Source: Lachnospiraceae bacterium UBA1759
Lineage (GTDB): Bacteria > Bacillota > Clostridia > Lachnospirales > Lachnospiraceae
NCBI GenBank assembly: GCA_002315555.1
Contig: DCHF01000055.1
Span: 260,829 to 324,828, forward strand
Direction: 5' to 3'
Length of the DNA: 64,000 bases
Positions 7,083 to 15,239 of the stretch are shown piece by piece. Under the pieces are notes generated by a model. It saw only the letters and a list, made by a program, of their open reading frames with translations. It ran no database searches and was not told the DNA's origin. Within the stretch, counting starts at the first letter, position 1; each line of letters begins with the position of its first letter. The position numbers and the translations under genes were made by a program.

Positions 7083-8360
7083 ATGGATACGATTACTGAG
7101 TTAAAATACGGAACAGAACTGATAACGATCCCGATCAAGGGAGCGGCATCCGTTGAATACATCGACCCGGATGAAATGTATGAGCTGCCGGATCTGAAGG
7201 AAGCTTTTCTCACGGGCGTCGAAAAGGAGACCATCGGCTGCGGACCGCTCCGCACGCTGATCTCCGGAGAAGACAAGGTCACCATCGTCGTTTCGGATAT
7301 CACCAGAAGCTGGATGCATCAGGGCGATGTTCTCACCCTGCTCGGCCATTATCTGAACGAGGAGATGGGCGTCCCGTTTGAGAATATCTGCATTTTAGTG
7401 GCGCTCGGCACGCACCGGAAGTCCACGGAGGCGGAGAAGAAGATCATCGCGGGCGATTTCATGTATGAGCACGTGCAGGTCATTGACCACGACTGCGACG
7501 GCGGGTGTATTCTCATCGGCGAAACGACAAGAGGCACGCATGTCCGCGTAAATCCGCTGATCGTGGGACGGAAGACGATCGTTGTGGGCGGTACGGTTCA
7601 TCACATGATGGCCGGTTTTGGCGGCGGCAGAAAGAACATTCTGCCGGGCGTCAGCAGCCGTGATACGATCCGTGAGAATCACGAACGCGCGCTGGATCCG
7701 AACATCGCACATTCCGATGCCCGTGTGGGCTGCTGCCTGCTTGAGGAAAACCCGATCCACGAGGATATGGACGAGGCGGCGGCTTTTGCCGATGTCTGTT
7801 TCTCCATCAACATCGTCGTGGCGGCCAGCGGCAGGCACAGCGGACTGTTCTGCGGAAAACTGCATGAAGCCTGGACAGCGAGCTGCGATTATCAGCGGAA
7901 ATGCTACGAGCGGCATATCGATCATCCGGCCGATGTGGTTATCGTTTCCAGCGGCGGCGCGCCGAAGGACATGAATCTCTATCAGGGCTGCAAGGGCATG
8001 CTGAACGGTATGCGCGCGATGAAAGAGGGCGGCGAAATGATCTGGCTCTGCAAGTGCCCGGAGGGCTGCGGCGCGCCGGACTATACCGCATGGCTGGAGC
8101 CGTTAAAGGCCGGTAATCTGGATGCCGCGCTGCGTGCGGACTTTACCATCGGCGGATTCATTTTCTATTTGACCGTCGAAAACCTGGCCAAGGGCCGCTG
8201 CCTGACACTGACGACCATCGACAACGAGACCGCGGGACCGATGGGCATGATCGCTTATACGGAGATCGGGGAACTCCTGAAGGACATTGACTTTACCGGA
8301 AAGAGTGTTTATGTCATCCCGTATGGCGGCAGTGTGGTTCCGATGTGCGAAGAGCAGTAA
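7083..8360 (+). CDS. LarA-family nickel-dependent racemase/epimerase homologue
   Basis: Member of the lactate racemase (LarA, DUF2088) family, 425 residues. LarA enzymes racemise 2-hydroxy acids with a nickel-pincer nucleotide covalently held by a lysine. The key residues are all visible: D72 and R75 (SDITR), H111 (GTH), H173/H174 (TVHHMMAGFGGGRK), K184 and H200. No LarB, LarC or LarE cofactor genes lie nearby, so the cofactor must come from elsewhere. Family members act on varied hydroxy acids; the tryptophan T-box and TrpP-like transporter suggest an indole substrate such as indolelactate, which is inference. Ribosome site is weak (AAAGAATT). Confidence 0.85.
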   Translation: MDTITELKYGTELITIPIKGAASVEYIDPDEMYELPDLKEAFLTGVEKETIGCGPLRTLISGEDKVTIVVSDITRSWMHQGDVLTLLGHYLNEEMGVPFENICILVALGTHRKSTEAEKKIIAGDFMYEHVQVIDHDCDGGCILIGETTRGTHVRVNPLIVGRKTIVVGGTVHHMMAGFGGGRKNILPGVSSRDTIRENHERALDPNIAHSDARVGCCLLEENPIHEDMDEAAAFADVCFSINIVVAASGRHSGLFCGKLHEAWTASCDYQRKCYERHIDHPADVVIVSSGGAPKDMNLYQGCKGMLNGMRAMKEGGEMIWLCKCPEGCGAPDYTAWLEPLKAGNLDAALRADFTIGGFIFYLTVENLAKGRCLTLTTIDNETAGPMGMIAYTEIGELLKDIDFTGKSVYVIPYGGSVVPMCEEQ

Positions 8361-8367
8361 GAGAACG

Positions 8368-8454
8368 ATGCACGCTTTTGGAAAAATTGCCGAAAAGACC
8401 GGGGCATACAAGGAAGCCGGTATCGATTTCCACAAAGATACATCTGCCGATTGA
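8368..8454 (+). CDS. Possible 28-residue peptide
   Basis: Short reading frame with ATG 8368 eight bases after the LarA-like stop and TGA at 8452-8454, encoding a polar peptide starting MHAFGKIAEKTGAYKEAGID. The ribosome site is poor (AAGAGAAC). It may be a small translated product or merely chance. Its 3' end overlaps the -35 element of the next promoter. Confidence 0.2.
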   Translation: MHAFGKIAEKTGAYKEAGIDFHKDTSAD

Positions 8455-8479
8455 CATAATCCGCTAAAACCTGTATTAT
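8451..8479 (+). promoter_or_regulatory. Strong sigma-A promoter before the ATP-grasp operon
   Basis: TTGACA (8451-8456) and TATTAT (8474-8479) are spaced by exactly 17 bases. Transcription would start near 8486 and meet a terminator about ten bases later. Confidence 0.75.
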
Positions 8480-8493
8480 ACTACTATGAACAT

Positions 8494-8530
8494 AGGCGTT
8501 CTGTACTTTTGTACAGAGCGCCTTTTTCTT
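8494..8530 (+). terminator. Intrinsic terminator or leader attenuator
   Basis: AGGCGTTCTGTAC (8494-8506) pairs with GTACAGAGCGCCT (8511-8523) across a TTTT loop, with one G-U pair, then TTTTCTTTT. It lies between a good promoter and the ATP-grasp gene. It may end the LarA operon, attenuate the next one, or both. Confidence 0.8.
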
Positions 8531-8588
8531 TTATACGCTTTTATAAAGCCTGATTCGGCAGATCATTTTTACTATGGAGGTCCCGGTT

Positions 8589-9908
8589 ATGGAGAACTTA
8601 TCATTACTGAACCACACGGATGCTGTGAACGAATTGCTGGCCCGATACGGTGTTAAGTTCGGAATCTACAAAAATAATGTATTTAAAGAGCAGCTTTTCC
8701 CGTTTGATTCGATTCCGCGAATTATCGAGAGCGACGAGTTTGCTTACCTGGAAAAAGGGCTAAAGCAGAGAGTGACGGCGCTGAATCTTTTTTTGAAGGA
8801 TATTTACAGCGATAAAAAGATCGTAAAAGACGGCGTGATTCCGGAGGACTTCATCTTCGCATCCAGCGGTTACATGGTGGAATGCGAGGGCGTCCGCCCG
8901 GTCAAGGATATCTATTCACACATATCCGGCATCGACCTTGTCAAGGGCAAGGACGATGAATGGTACATTCTGGAGGATAATCTCCGTGTTCCGTCCGGCG
9001 CGTCTTATCCGATGATCGCACGTGAGCTCTGCAGAAGATGTTCGCCTTCGACCTTCCGTGAGGTCCGCCTGGAGGACAACCGGAATTATGCAAAGCTTTT
9101 AAAACGGACGATGGACAATGTAAACGTGGGCGGCCTTGCGGTCATCCTGACACCGGGCCGGTATAACGCGGCTTATTTCGAGCATTCGTTCCTTGCGGAG
9201 CAGACAGGGGCGCTTCTTGTGAACGGCTCCGAACTGATCGTGGAGGATGACAAGCTCTATTTCATCACGGCTGACGGCCGGAAGGAGCGCGTCGGTGTGG
9301 TCTACAGACGCATTTCCGATGAATACCTGGATCCGATGAACTTCAACCCGGAATCCGTGATCGGCATTCCGCACATTTACGATGTTTTCCGAAAGGGCAA
9401 TGTCGCGCTGATGAACGCCCCGGGTAACGGTGTTGCGGATGACAAGGGCATTTACTACTTTGTTCCGAAGATGATCAAGTACTACCTCGGCGAGGAACCG
9501 ATCCTCAAAAACGCCCCCACGTACCTTCCGTTCTACGAGGAGGATATGAAGTTTACACTGGAGCATTTTGATGATCTGGTTCTCAAGGATGTTGCGGAAG
9601 CCGGCGGCTACGGCGTGGTATTCGGCAACACGATGACAAAGGAACAGAAGGAAAATTTCATCGAGCTTCTGAAGCGGGAACCGCGCCGGTTCATCGCCCA
9701 GGAGGTCATCGATTTCCAGGATCTTGACATTATGGAAAACGGTGAACCCGTTCCCAGAAAAGCGGATCTCAGAGCGTTTGTCCTGATGGCGGACGAACCG
9801 CTTGTCTGGAAGAGCGGCCTGACGCGCTTCTCCAGAAACCCCGATTCGTTTATTGTCAACTCATCACAGGGAGGAGGATTTAAAGACACATGGGTATTAT
9901 CTCGGTAG
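8589..9908 (+). CDS. Circularly permuted ATP-grasp amidoligase-type protein (DUF404/DUF407)
   Basis: Member of the circularly permuted ATP-grasp family, 439 residues, predicted to form amide or peptide bonds using ATP. Typical segments are visible: GVKFGIYKN and FPFDSIPRI near the N-terminus, WYILEDNLRVPSGASYP, YFVPKMIKYYLGEEPIL, LVLKDVAEAGGYGVVFG, and the C-terminal DLRAFVLMADEP followed by SGLTRFS and NSSQGGGFKDTWVL. ATG 8589 is chosen because GGAGG (8576-8580) lies eight bases ahead; ATG 8574 overlaps that site. It overlaps the alpha-E gene by 19 bases. Together with the next two genes it is the conserved ATP-grasp/alpha-E/transglutaminase set predicted by comparative genomics to make or modify a peptide. 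The substrate is unknown. Confidence 0.88.
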   Translation: MENLSLLNHTDAVNELLARYGVKFGIYKNNVFKEQLFPFDSIPRIIESDEFAYLEKGLKQRVTALNLFLKDIYSDKKIVKDGVIPEDFIFASSGYMVECEGVRPVKDIYSHISGIDLVKGKDDEWYILEDNLRVPSGASYPMIARELCRRCSPSTFREVRLEDNRNYAKLLKRTMDNVNVGGLAVILTPGRYNAAYFEHSFLAEQTGALLVNGSELIVEDDKLYFITADGRKERVGVVYRRISDEYLDPMNFNPESVIGIPHIYDVFRKGNVALMNAPGNGVADDKGIYYFVPKMIKYYLGEEPILKNAPTYLPFYEEDMKFTLEHFDDLVLKDVAEAGGYGVVFGNTMTKEQKENFIELLKREPRRFIAQEVIDFQDLDIMENGEPVPRKADLRAFVLMADEPLVWKSGLTRFSRNPDSFIVNSSQGGGFKDTWVLSR

Positions 9909-10564
9909 AACAGGCGGATCGGTTATATTGGCTCGGAAGATACACCGAGCGCGTATACACGACGATCCGGCTCTTTTTCAAAAGTTATGATTCAATGATC
10001 GACGGAATTACGGAATCCTATCCGCAGTTCTGTGAAATGATCGATATCCCGAATATTTACCGGGGCGGTACCGACTTCATGGTGCGTTATCCTTTTGATG
10101 AGACCAATCCGGATTCCATCATCGCCAACCTGACCCGCGCCTATGACAATGCGATCGTTCTCCGCGAGAGCATCGGCTCGGAGTCCCTTTCCTATATTCA
10201 GCTTGCAATCTATGCCATGAACCAGGCAAAGGCGAGCGAGACCCCGCTTCTTGAAATGCAGAAGGTTCTGGACGATATTCTCGCATTCATGGGCAACATC
10301 GACGACCAGATCGATGATGAAGAAACACGGAACATCATCAAGGCCGGAAAGAGGATCGAACGAATCGACTTGTATGCCCGACTGGGCATCGACCGCCGCG
10401 AGCTTGTACGGGAAGTCGCCCGCATGATCCCGCGCGTTGAAAAGAGCGGACTGGAATATGATGAAGAAAAACTGGTCGATATTCAGGAGGCGGTGAAGTG
10501 TGCCGAGATCGATTATTACAAGGTCGTGGGACTGGTAGAGACGGTTTTTGATGTAAGGAAGTGA
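9890..10564 (+). CDS. Alpha-E domain protein (DUF403)
   Basis: All-helical protein of 224 residues of the alpha-E family, named for its partner role beside circularly permuted ATP-grasp enzymes. The opening IISVEQADRLYWLGRYTERVY is the family hallmark, and the acidic helix DDQIDDEETRNIIKAGKRIERIDLYARL is consistent. The biochemical role is not established. ATG 9890 follows GGGAGGAGG (9870-9878), inside the end of the ligase gene, so translation is coupled. Its stop overlaps the start region of the transglutaminase-like gene. Confidence 0.88.
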   Translation: MGIISVEQADRLYWLGRYTERVYTTIRLFFKSYDSMIDGITESYPQFCEMIDIPNIYRGGTDFMVRYPFDETNPDSIIANLTRAYDNAIVLRESIGSESLSYIQLAIYAMNQAKASETPLLEMQKVLDDILAFMGNIDDQIDDEETRNIIKAGKRIERIDLYARLGIDRRELVREVARMIPRVEKSGLEYDEEKLVDIQEAVKCAEIDYYKVVGLVETVFDVRK

Positions 10565-10569
10565 CCGGG

Positions 10570-11409
10570 GTGAAAAATCTGCATTTTGAGTATTCTGTGG
10601 AGGTACGTTATTCGACGGAGGTGACCAGATATCATTATTCGATCAAATGCATCCCGAAGGACAGCGAACGGCAGAAGATCGTCCGGTTCCGGTATGAACT
10701 GCTTCCGGAATCACACACCGAATGGGCGCAGGATTCCCAGGGGAACAGCTTCATCTTTGGCTGCACCCGAGAGGCGCATTCCTATTTCAAGTACCGGATC
10801 TCCGGAGATGCGGAGTGCGGTTTTACCGATTATGAGGAAGTCGCGGATGAGAACCGGATGATGGTCTACCGGCACTTCGGAAAGAAGACGGTGCCGGGGG
10901 CATGTATCAAGGCACTTTATGAGAAAGTATGCGCGGAACAGCCCGGCTTTGAACGGATGTCCCCGCTTGAAAAGGCGGAAGTTTTGACCGGGGCCATCCA
11001 CGGGTGCTTCCGTTATGAAAAGGGCTGTACCGGTGCGGAAACGAGTGCTGAGGAAGCTCTGGCGCTTGGATGCGGGGTGTGCCAGGATTATACGCATATC
11101 CTGATCTCGCTGCTCTGTATGGCCGGCTGTTCCGCACGTTATGTGAACGGAATGCTCATCGGCGAAGGGGAAAGCCACGCCTGGGTCGAGGTCGCGGACG
11201 AAGAAAAATGGTACGGGATCGACCCCACAAACCGCGTGCGCGTGGCCGGGGATCATATCCGGATCGGCGTCGGAAGAGATGCTTCCGAGTGTAGTCTGGT
11301 CCGCGGGATCATCATCGGCGGCGGTACGCAGGAGCAGCACATTTCGGTATCCGTTTCGGAGATCAGTGCCGGTCAGCAATTACTGATGAAAGGAGCTATG
11401 CTCGGATGA
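10570..11409 (+). CDS. Transglutaminase-like cysteine protein
   Basis: Protein of 279 residues with an N-terminal beta-rich domain followed by a transglutaminase/protease core. The catalytic triad is visible as Cys171 (GCGVCQDYTHI), His203 (SHAWVEV) and Asp218 (IDPTN). GTG 10570 is preferred, since AAGGAA (10555-10560) lies nine bases before it; GTG 10561 would leave no spacing. In ATP-grasp/alpha-E clusters this protein is thought to cleave or transfer the peptide made by the ligase. No signal peptide is seen, so it is cytoplasmic. It ends in an ATGA overlap with the first M14-type gene. Confidence 0.85.
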   Translation: MKNLHFEYSVEVRYSTEVTRYHYSIKCIPKDSERQKIVRFRYELLPESHTEWAQDSQGNSFIFGCTREAHSYFKYRISGDAECGFTDYEEVADENRMMVYRHFGKKTVPGACIKALYEKVCAEQPGFERMSPLEKAEVLTGAIHGCFRYEKGCTGAETSAEEALALGCGVCQDYTHILISLLCMAGCSARYVNGMLIGEGESHAWVEVADEEKWYGIDPTNRVRVAGDHIRIGVGRDASECSLVRGIIIGGGTQEQHISVSVSEISAGQQLLMKGAMLG

Positions 11410-12353
11410 TTACAACAGTTACACAGATCCCGCTTCCGGTGGATGAAGTCCTGATGATCCGGAAACGCCGGATCCAGTCCGCAGATAAAAAGAAGAGAAA
11501 AAAGAGGATCAGTATCGTTACGGGAATTCACGGCGATGAGTTGGAGGGCCAGTATGTCTGTTTTGAACTGGCGCGGCGCATCGAGAGTGAGATCGAATGC
11601 CTGAAGGGCATCGTGGACATTTATCCCGCCATCAATCCGCTCGGTATCGATTCGATCACCCGCGGCATTCCGGCATTCGATCTGGACATGAACCGCCTGT
11701 TTCCGGGCAATGCGGACGGCAATATGACCGAGTATCTGGCTTCCGAGGTCGTTAAGGACCTGGTGGGCTCAGAGGTCGTACTGGATATCCATGCGAGCAA
11801 TATTTTCCTGACGGAGATCCCGCAGATCCGCGTCAATGAACTGCATGAGAAGGAACTGGTCCCGCTGGCGGAAAAGGCCAATGTGGATTTCATCTGGGTA
11901 CACGGTGCAAGCACCGTACTCGAGTCCACGCTTGCCCACAGCCTGAACAGCCGCGGTACGCCCTGCCTGGTCGTAGAGATGGGCGTCGGAATGCGTATTA
12001 CCAAGGCGTACGGGGATCAGATGGTGGACGGTATCCTGAACCTGATGAACAGTCTGGGCATGTGGGAGAAGGAGACGACGGTCACGCATAAACCGATCAT
12101 TTCCAGGAATTTATCGGATGTGGCGTTTGTCAATGCGCCGGTGGGCGGTCTTTTTGTTCCGTCGGTCAAGCATTGGGAGGAGCTGAAGCAGGGCGATGGC
12201 ATCGGCAGGATCATCGACCCGCTGCAGGGAAAAGTGCTTGCGGATGTCCTCTGTCCCACGGACGGTATTCTGTTTACGATCCGTGAATACCCGATCGTGG
12301 ATGAGGGCTCGCTGATCGGAAGACTGCTGAGAAAAGAGGTGTACCGGAAATGA
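11406..12353 (+). CDS. AstE/AspA-type (M14-like) zinc deacylase or carboxypeptidase
   Basis: Protein of 315 residues of the succinylglutamate desuccinylase/aspartoacylase family, which hydrolyses amide bonds of N-acyl amino acids or peptides. Zinc ligands appear as H42 and E45 (GIHGDELEG) and H129 (VLDIHASN). N96/R97 (MNRLFPG) would bind the substrate carboxylate, and VVEMGVG holds the likely catalytic Glu. A C-terminal beta domain (GGLFVPSVKHW to the end) resembles the lipoyl-like barrel of this family. AAAGGAG precedes the start, which overlaps the transglutaminase stop. It may trim or release the product of the ATP-grasp ligase, which is inference. Confidence 0.82.
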   Translation: MITTVTQIPLPVDEVLMIRKRRIQSADKKKRKKRISIVTGIHGDELEGQYVCFELARRIESEIECLKGIVDIYPAINPLGIDSITRGIPAFDLDMNRLFPGNADGNMTEYLASEVVKDLVGSEVVLDIHASNIFLTEIPQIRVNELHEKELVPLAEKANVDFIWVHGASTVLESTLAHSLNSRGTPCLVVEMGVGMRITKAYGDQMVDGILNLMNSLGMWEKETTVTHKPIISRNLSDVAFVNAPVGGLFVPSVKHWEELKQGDGIGRIIDPLQGKVLADVLCPTDGILFTIREYPIVDEGSLIGRLLRKEVYRK

Positions 12354-13276
12354 AAAAGCGGACGATCTATGAGATCAAAGGTCTTTATCGCGACAATTTC
12401 AGAGTGACCGGTTATGAGTTCGGAAAGGGAAAGAAATCGCTCTGCATCGTCGGCAGTATGAGAGGTAACGAGGTCCAGCAGCTGTATTGCTGTTCACTGC
12501 TTGTTAAGAAATTCAAACAGCTGGAGGAGGAGAATCGCATCGCTCCGGGAGTGAAGATTCTGATCATCCCGTGCTGCAACCCCTATTCCATGAATATTCA
12601 GAAGCGTTTTTGGCCGATTGACAATACCGACATCAATCGTATGTTTCCGGGCTATGACCTCGGTGAAACGACGCAGCGTATTGCGGACGGTGTGTTCCGG
12701 GAAATCAGTGAGTATGATTACGGTATCCAGTTCACATCGTTCTATATGCCCGGCGAGTTTGTTCCGCATGTCCGTATGATGAACGAAGGATATTCGGATG
12801 TTGAAACGGCGCAGATGTTCGGGCTTCCGTACATCGTGCGGCGCGCGGTCCGTCCCTATGACACCGCGACCCTGAATTATAACTGGCAGGTCTGGGACAC
12901 CAAGGCATTCAGCCTGTATTCTTCGGTGACGACGCGCATCGACGATACCAGCGCGGGCCAGGTCGTGCTTTCCGTCCTTCGTTTCTGCGGAAACCTGGGC
13001 CTGGTGAAATACTCGGACCGCAGTCTCCGTGCGAGCCGTGTGATCGATGACACCGAACTTGTTTCGGTACGTACGGAGAAATCCGGTGTTTTTGTTCCTC
13101 AGGTCAAGGCCGGAGAGAGAACGCGTGAGGGTACGATCCTTGCGCATATTTTGAACGCCTATACCGGGGAAATTCTGGAAACGCTCTATGCGCCGGTTTC
13201 CGGTGTGGTCTTCTTTATGCATTCCGACCCGCATACGTATGCCAATACGGCGGTCGTTAAACTGATCGAAGAATGA
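12350..13276 (+). CDS. AstE/AspA-family paralogue lacking zinc-site residues
   Basis: Paralogue of the preceding protein, 308 residues with the same domain order. Aligning the motifs, GIHGDE becomes GSMRGNE, so the first zinc histidine is R38 while E41 is kept. DIHAS becomes GIQFTSF, so the second histidine is Q127. The VEMG catalytic glutamate segment reads SSVTTR. The substrate-binding pair DINRMFPG is retained. It is therefore probably a non-catalytic partner or a binding protein. The ATGA overlap with the active paralogue suggests equal production and a possible heteromer. Confidence 0.8.
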   Translation: MKKRTIYEIKGLYRDNFRVTGYEFGKGKKSLCIVGSMRGNEVQQLYCCSLLVKKFKQLEEENRIAPGVKILIIPCCNPYSMNIQKRFWPIDNTDINRMFPGYDLGETTQRIADGVFREISEYDYGIQFTSFYMPGEFVPHVRMMNEGYSDVETAQMFGLPYIVRRAVRPYDTATLNYNWQVWDTKAFSLYSSVTTRIDDTSAGQVVLSVLRFCGNLGLVKYSDRSLRASRVIDDTELVSVRTEKSGVFVPQVKAGERTREGTILAHILNAYTGEILETLYAPVSGVVFFMHSDPHTYANTAVVKLIEE

Positions 13277-13307
13277 AATTGTAAAGTTTGCTCCTGATAA
13301 GACCCCA

Positions 13308-13379
13308 AAAAACAGCCATGGCACCCAGCTTTTTTACCGGCCGCCCGGTAAAAGCAGGGGATGCGTCATGGCTGTTTTT
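13308..13379. terminator. Long two-tier palindrome between converging genes
   Basis: Outer arms AAAAACAGCCATG (13308-13320) and CATGGCTGTTTTT (13367-13379) pair perfectly. The inner arms around ACCGG/CCGGT (13336-13350) extend over AGCTTTT and AAAAGC. T-runs on both strands make it a bidirectional terminator for the M14-type gene and the lipoprotein gene. Confidence 0.75.
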
Positions 13380-13409
13380 GATTGCAAATAAGAAACGGGC
13401 AGAAAGGGG

Positions 13410-14186
13410 TCAGCCTTCTTCCGATTCGGTCTCCGTTTCTTCGATGACGGTGACAGTTACGGTCAGGAGGTTGCCGTTCAGTACGGTGAATTCAACATAA
13501 TCGGCTTCCGCAAGGTCGGCGATCGTGATTGTATTGCCGTCGGCATCGGTGATCACGGTGTCCGGAGTGACGGTGTAGGTCCGGCTTTCAGCGGTGAAGC
13601 CTTCCGGGACCTGTCCGTCAAAATCTTCCGCATTGAAGCTTTCGCCGTCCGGCATCTGGCCGTTAAAGCCGCCGTTTGGCATCTGGCCGGCGGTGAAGCC
13701 TTCCGGGACCTGTCCGTCAAAGTCTTCCGCATTGAAGCTCTCGCCGTTCGGCATCTGGCCGCTAAAGCCGCCGTTCGGCATCTGGCCGGCGTCGAAGCCT
13801 TCCGGGACCTGTCCGTCAAAATCTTCCGCATTGAAGCTTTCGCCGTTCGGCATCTGACCGTTAAAGCCGCCGTTTGGCATATTGCCCGGGGTGAAGCCAC
13901 CGTATCCGCCGGCAGAACTGCCCATAACGGAAAGGGTTACGGTATTACTCTCGGTGTCGATGCTTTCGATCAGACCGATCATTTTATTCTTCTGTGCGCG
14001 TTCCTCCTCGGAAAGCGTATTGAACGGCGCTTCCGTAGAAGCTGCAGCCGTCGTTTCTTTTGCGGCCTTCGTGGTAGCTGCGGCGGTGCTTGCGGCCGTG
14101 TTCTTTTTACTGCCTGAGCAGCCGGTCAACAGAAGTCCTGCACTGAGGATCACACACATATATGCTTTAGTAGAGCGTTTTGTCAT
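13410..14186 (-). CDS. Repeat-containing lipoprotein
   Basis: Predicted membrane-anchored lipoprotein of 258 residues. The signal peptide ends in the lipobox LLLTGCSG, followed by an Ala/Thr-rich linker. The middle holds three tandem 33-residue repeats rich in Gly, Asn, Met and Pro (GQMPNGGF, NGESFNAEDFDGQVPEGF). The C-terminus is a small beta-type domain with TITIADLAEADYVEFTV and an acidic tail. I chose ATG 14186 because AAAGGAG lies ten bases upstream. The extracellular role is unknown; similar Gly/Met/Pro-rich repeat lipoproteins often bind metals or the cell wall, which is speculative here. It is transcribed towards the ATP-grasp operon and ends at the shared palindrome. Confidence 0.75.
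   Translation of the reverse strand: MTKRSTKAYMCVILSAGLLLTGCSGSKKNTAASTAAATTKAAKETTAAASTEAPFNTLSEEERAQKNKMIGLIESIDTESNTVTLSVMGSSAGGYGGFTPGNMPNGGFNGQMPNGESFNAEDFDGQVPEGFDAGQMPNGGFSGQMPNGESFNAEDFDGQVPEGFTAGQMPNGGFNGQMPDGESFNAEDFDGQVPEGFTAESRTYTVTPDTVITDADGNTITIADLAEADYVEFTVLNGNLLTVTVTVIEETETESEEG
13594..13890. repeat. Three tandem 99-bp repeats in the lipoprotein gene
   Basis: Units begin near 13594, 13693 and 13792 and differ at only a few positions each. They are in frame (33 codons), so slippage changes the protein by whole repeats. Confidence 0.85.
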
Positions 14187-14291
14187 TCCGATCATTCTCC
14201 TTTCAGTGGATATCTCCACGAAGAAGCATATATCAGAAAACTGAAAGCATGATGAAAATCCGGACTTTTTTGACCGAAAAAGCATGGGGCT

Positions 14292-15239
14292 TTATTCCAC
14301 GCGATATTTTCGCGGCGTCAAGCCGTAGCGCTCCTGAAAGATCCGGTGGAAATAGCTCAGGTTGCTGTAGCCGACGGCCTCCGCCACCTCGTCCACATGA
14401 AGCGTGGTGTGCTTCAGGAAGTAGGCTGCCTGGGTCAGCCGCTTATCCTGCAGGAGTTCCTTGAAGTTTTTGCCGGTATGCTTTTTGATGTCGCGGCTCA
14501 GACCGTACAGGTCGTAATGCAGTGTCTCCGCAATTTCGGTCAGTGTGCCCGATGCGTAATTCTCCTCGATATAACGGAGCACCTTCATCGTTGTGGCGCC
14601 TTCCGTGCTTTGGGAAGCCAGCTTGTCCGTGTGATTCAGGAGCTGCATAAAAAGAAGGCCCATCGTTGTCTGACAGATCGAGCGGCGGTTCGGCACATCG
14701 TTCATCAGGGTCCAGATCAGGTTTTCGATCAGGTTCTGCACCGGAAGGACGTCCGCCACGCGGAAATAGAGACAGTTGGCATTGTCGTTTCTAAGGCTGT
14801 CCACGATGAAGCGGCGGAGCGGTGTTTCACCCTCATCCAGCATTTCCAGAGCCTTATCGAAAAACTGCGGAAGGATGATGAAATTGACGGCAATGTCATC
14901 GATCCCCGCGGGCAGGATCTCCTGACGCGCACCCTGACCGAAGAATAAAAGCTCGCCTTCACGGAGCGTAATGGTCTGACCGTTTGCGATGTGTGTCGTG
15001 GTGCCTTTGCACATATAGACCACTTCCACGTAGTTATGACGGTGTTCCGGAAAATGAGCAAAGCGTGTGTGCGGCCGGATCGTGATCAGCCGTCCGCTGT
15101 CTAACAGCTTTTTTGCATCGATGACATCGGAATTCACAGACATGTAAATTCCGCGCTGGATTTCTTCGGTTCCGGAGAGAATTTCCCTTTCCTCGGGACT
15201 GATCTCCCGAAGAGAGGATAGTATTTTTTCATTGATCAT
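14292..15239 (-). CDS. AraC-family regulator, likely of the rhamnose operon
   Basis: Transcription factor of 315 residues. An N-terminal cupin-type sensor domain (residues 65-150, with FPEHRHNYVEVVYM and GELLFFGQGARQEI) is followed by a C-terminal pair of helix-turn-helix motifs (TLTEIAETLHYDLYGLSRDIKKHTG and VDEVAEAVGYSNLSYFHRIFQERYG). ATG 15239 follows a GGGGTG ribosome site. It is divergent from the rhamnulokinase gene with 126 bases between the starts, the usual layout for a RhaR/RhaS-type activator. Rhamnose as effector is inferred from position only. Confidence 0.85.
   Translation of the reverse strand: MINEKILSSLREISPEEREILSGTEEIQRGIYMSVNSDVIDAKKLLDSGRLITIRPHTRFAHFPEHRHNYVEVVYMCKGTTTHIANGQTITLREGELLFFGQGARQEILPAGIDDIAVNFIILPQFFDKALEMLDEGETPLRRFIVDSLRNDNANCLYFRVADVLPVQNLIENLIWTLMNDVPNRRSICQTTMGLLFMQLLNHTDKLASQSTEGATTMKVLRYIEENYASGTLTEIAETLHYDLYGLSRDIKKHTGKNFKELLQDKRLTQAAYFLKHTTLHVDEVAEAVGYSNLSYFHRIFQERYGLTPRKYRVE

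Noticed and set aside
13594..13890. A CRISPR array
   Set aside because: The units are adjacent 99-bp coding repeats without spacers, in frame with the lipoprotein gene.
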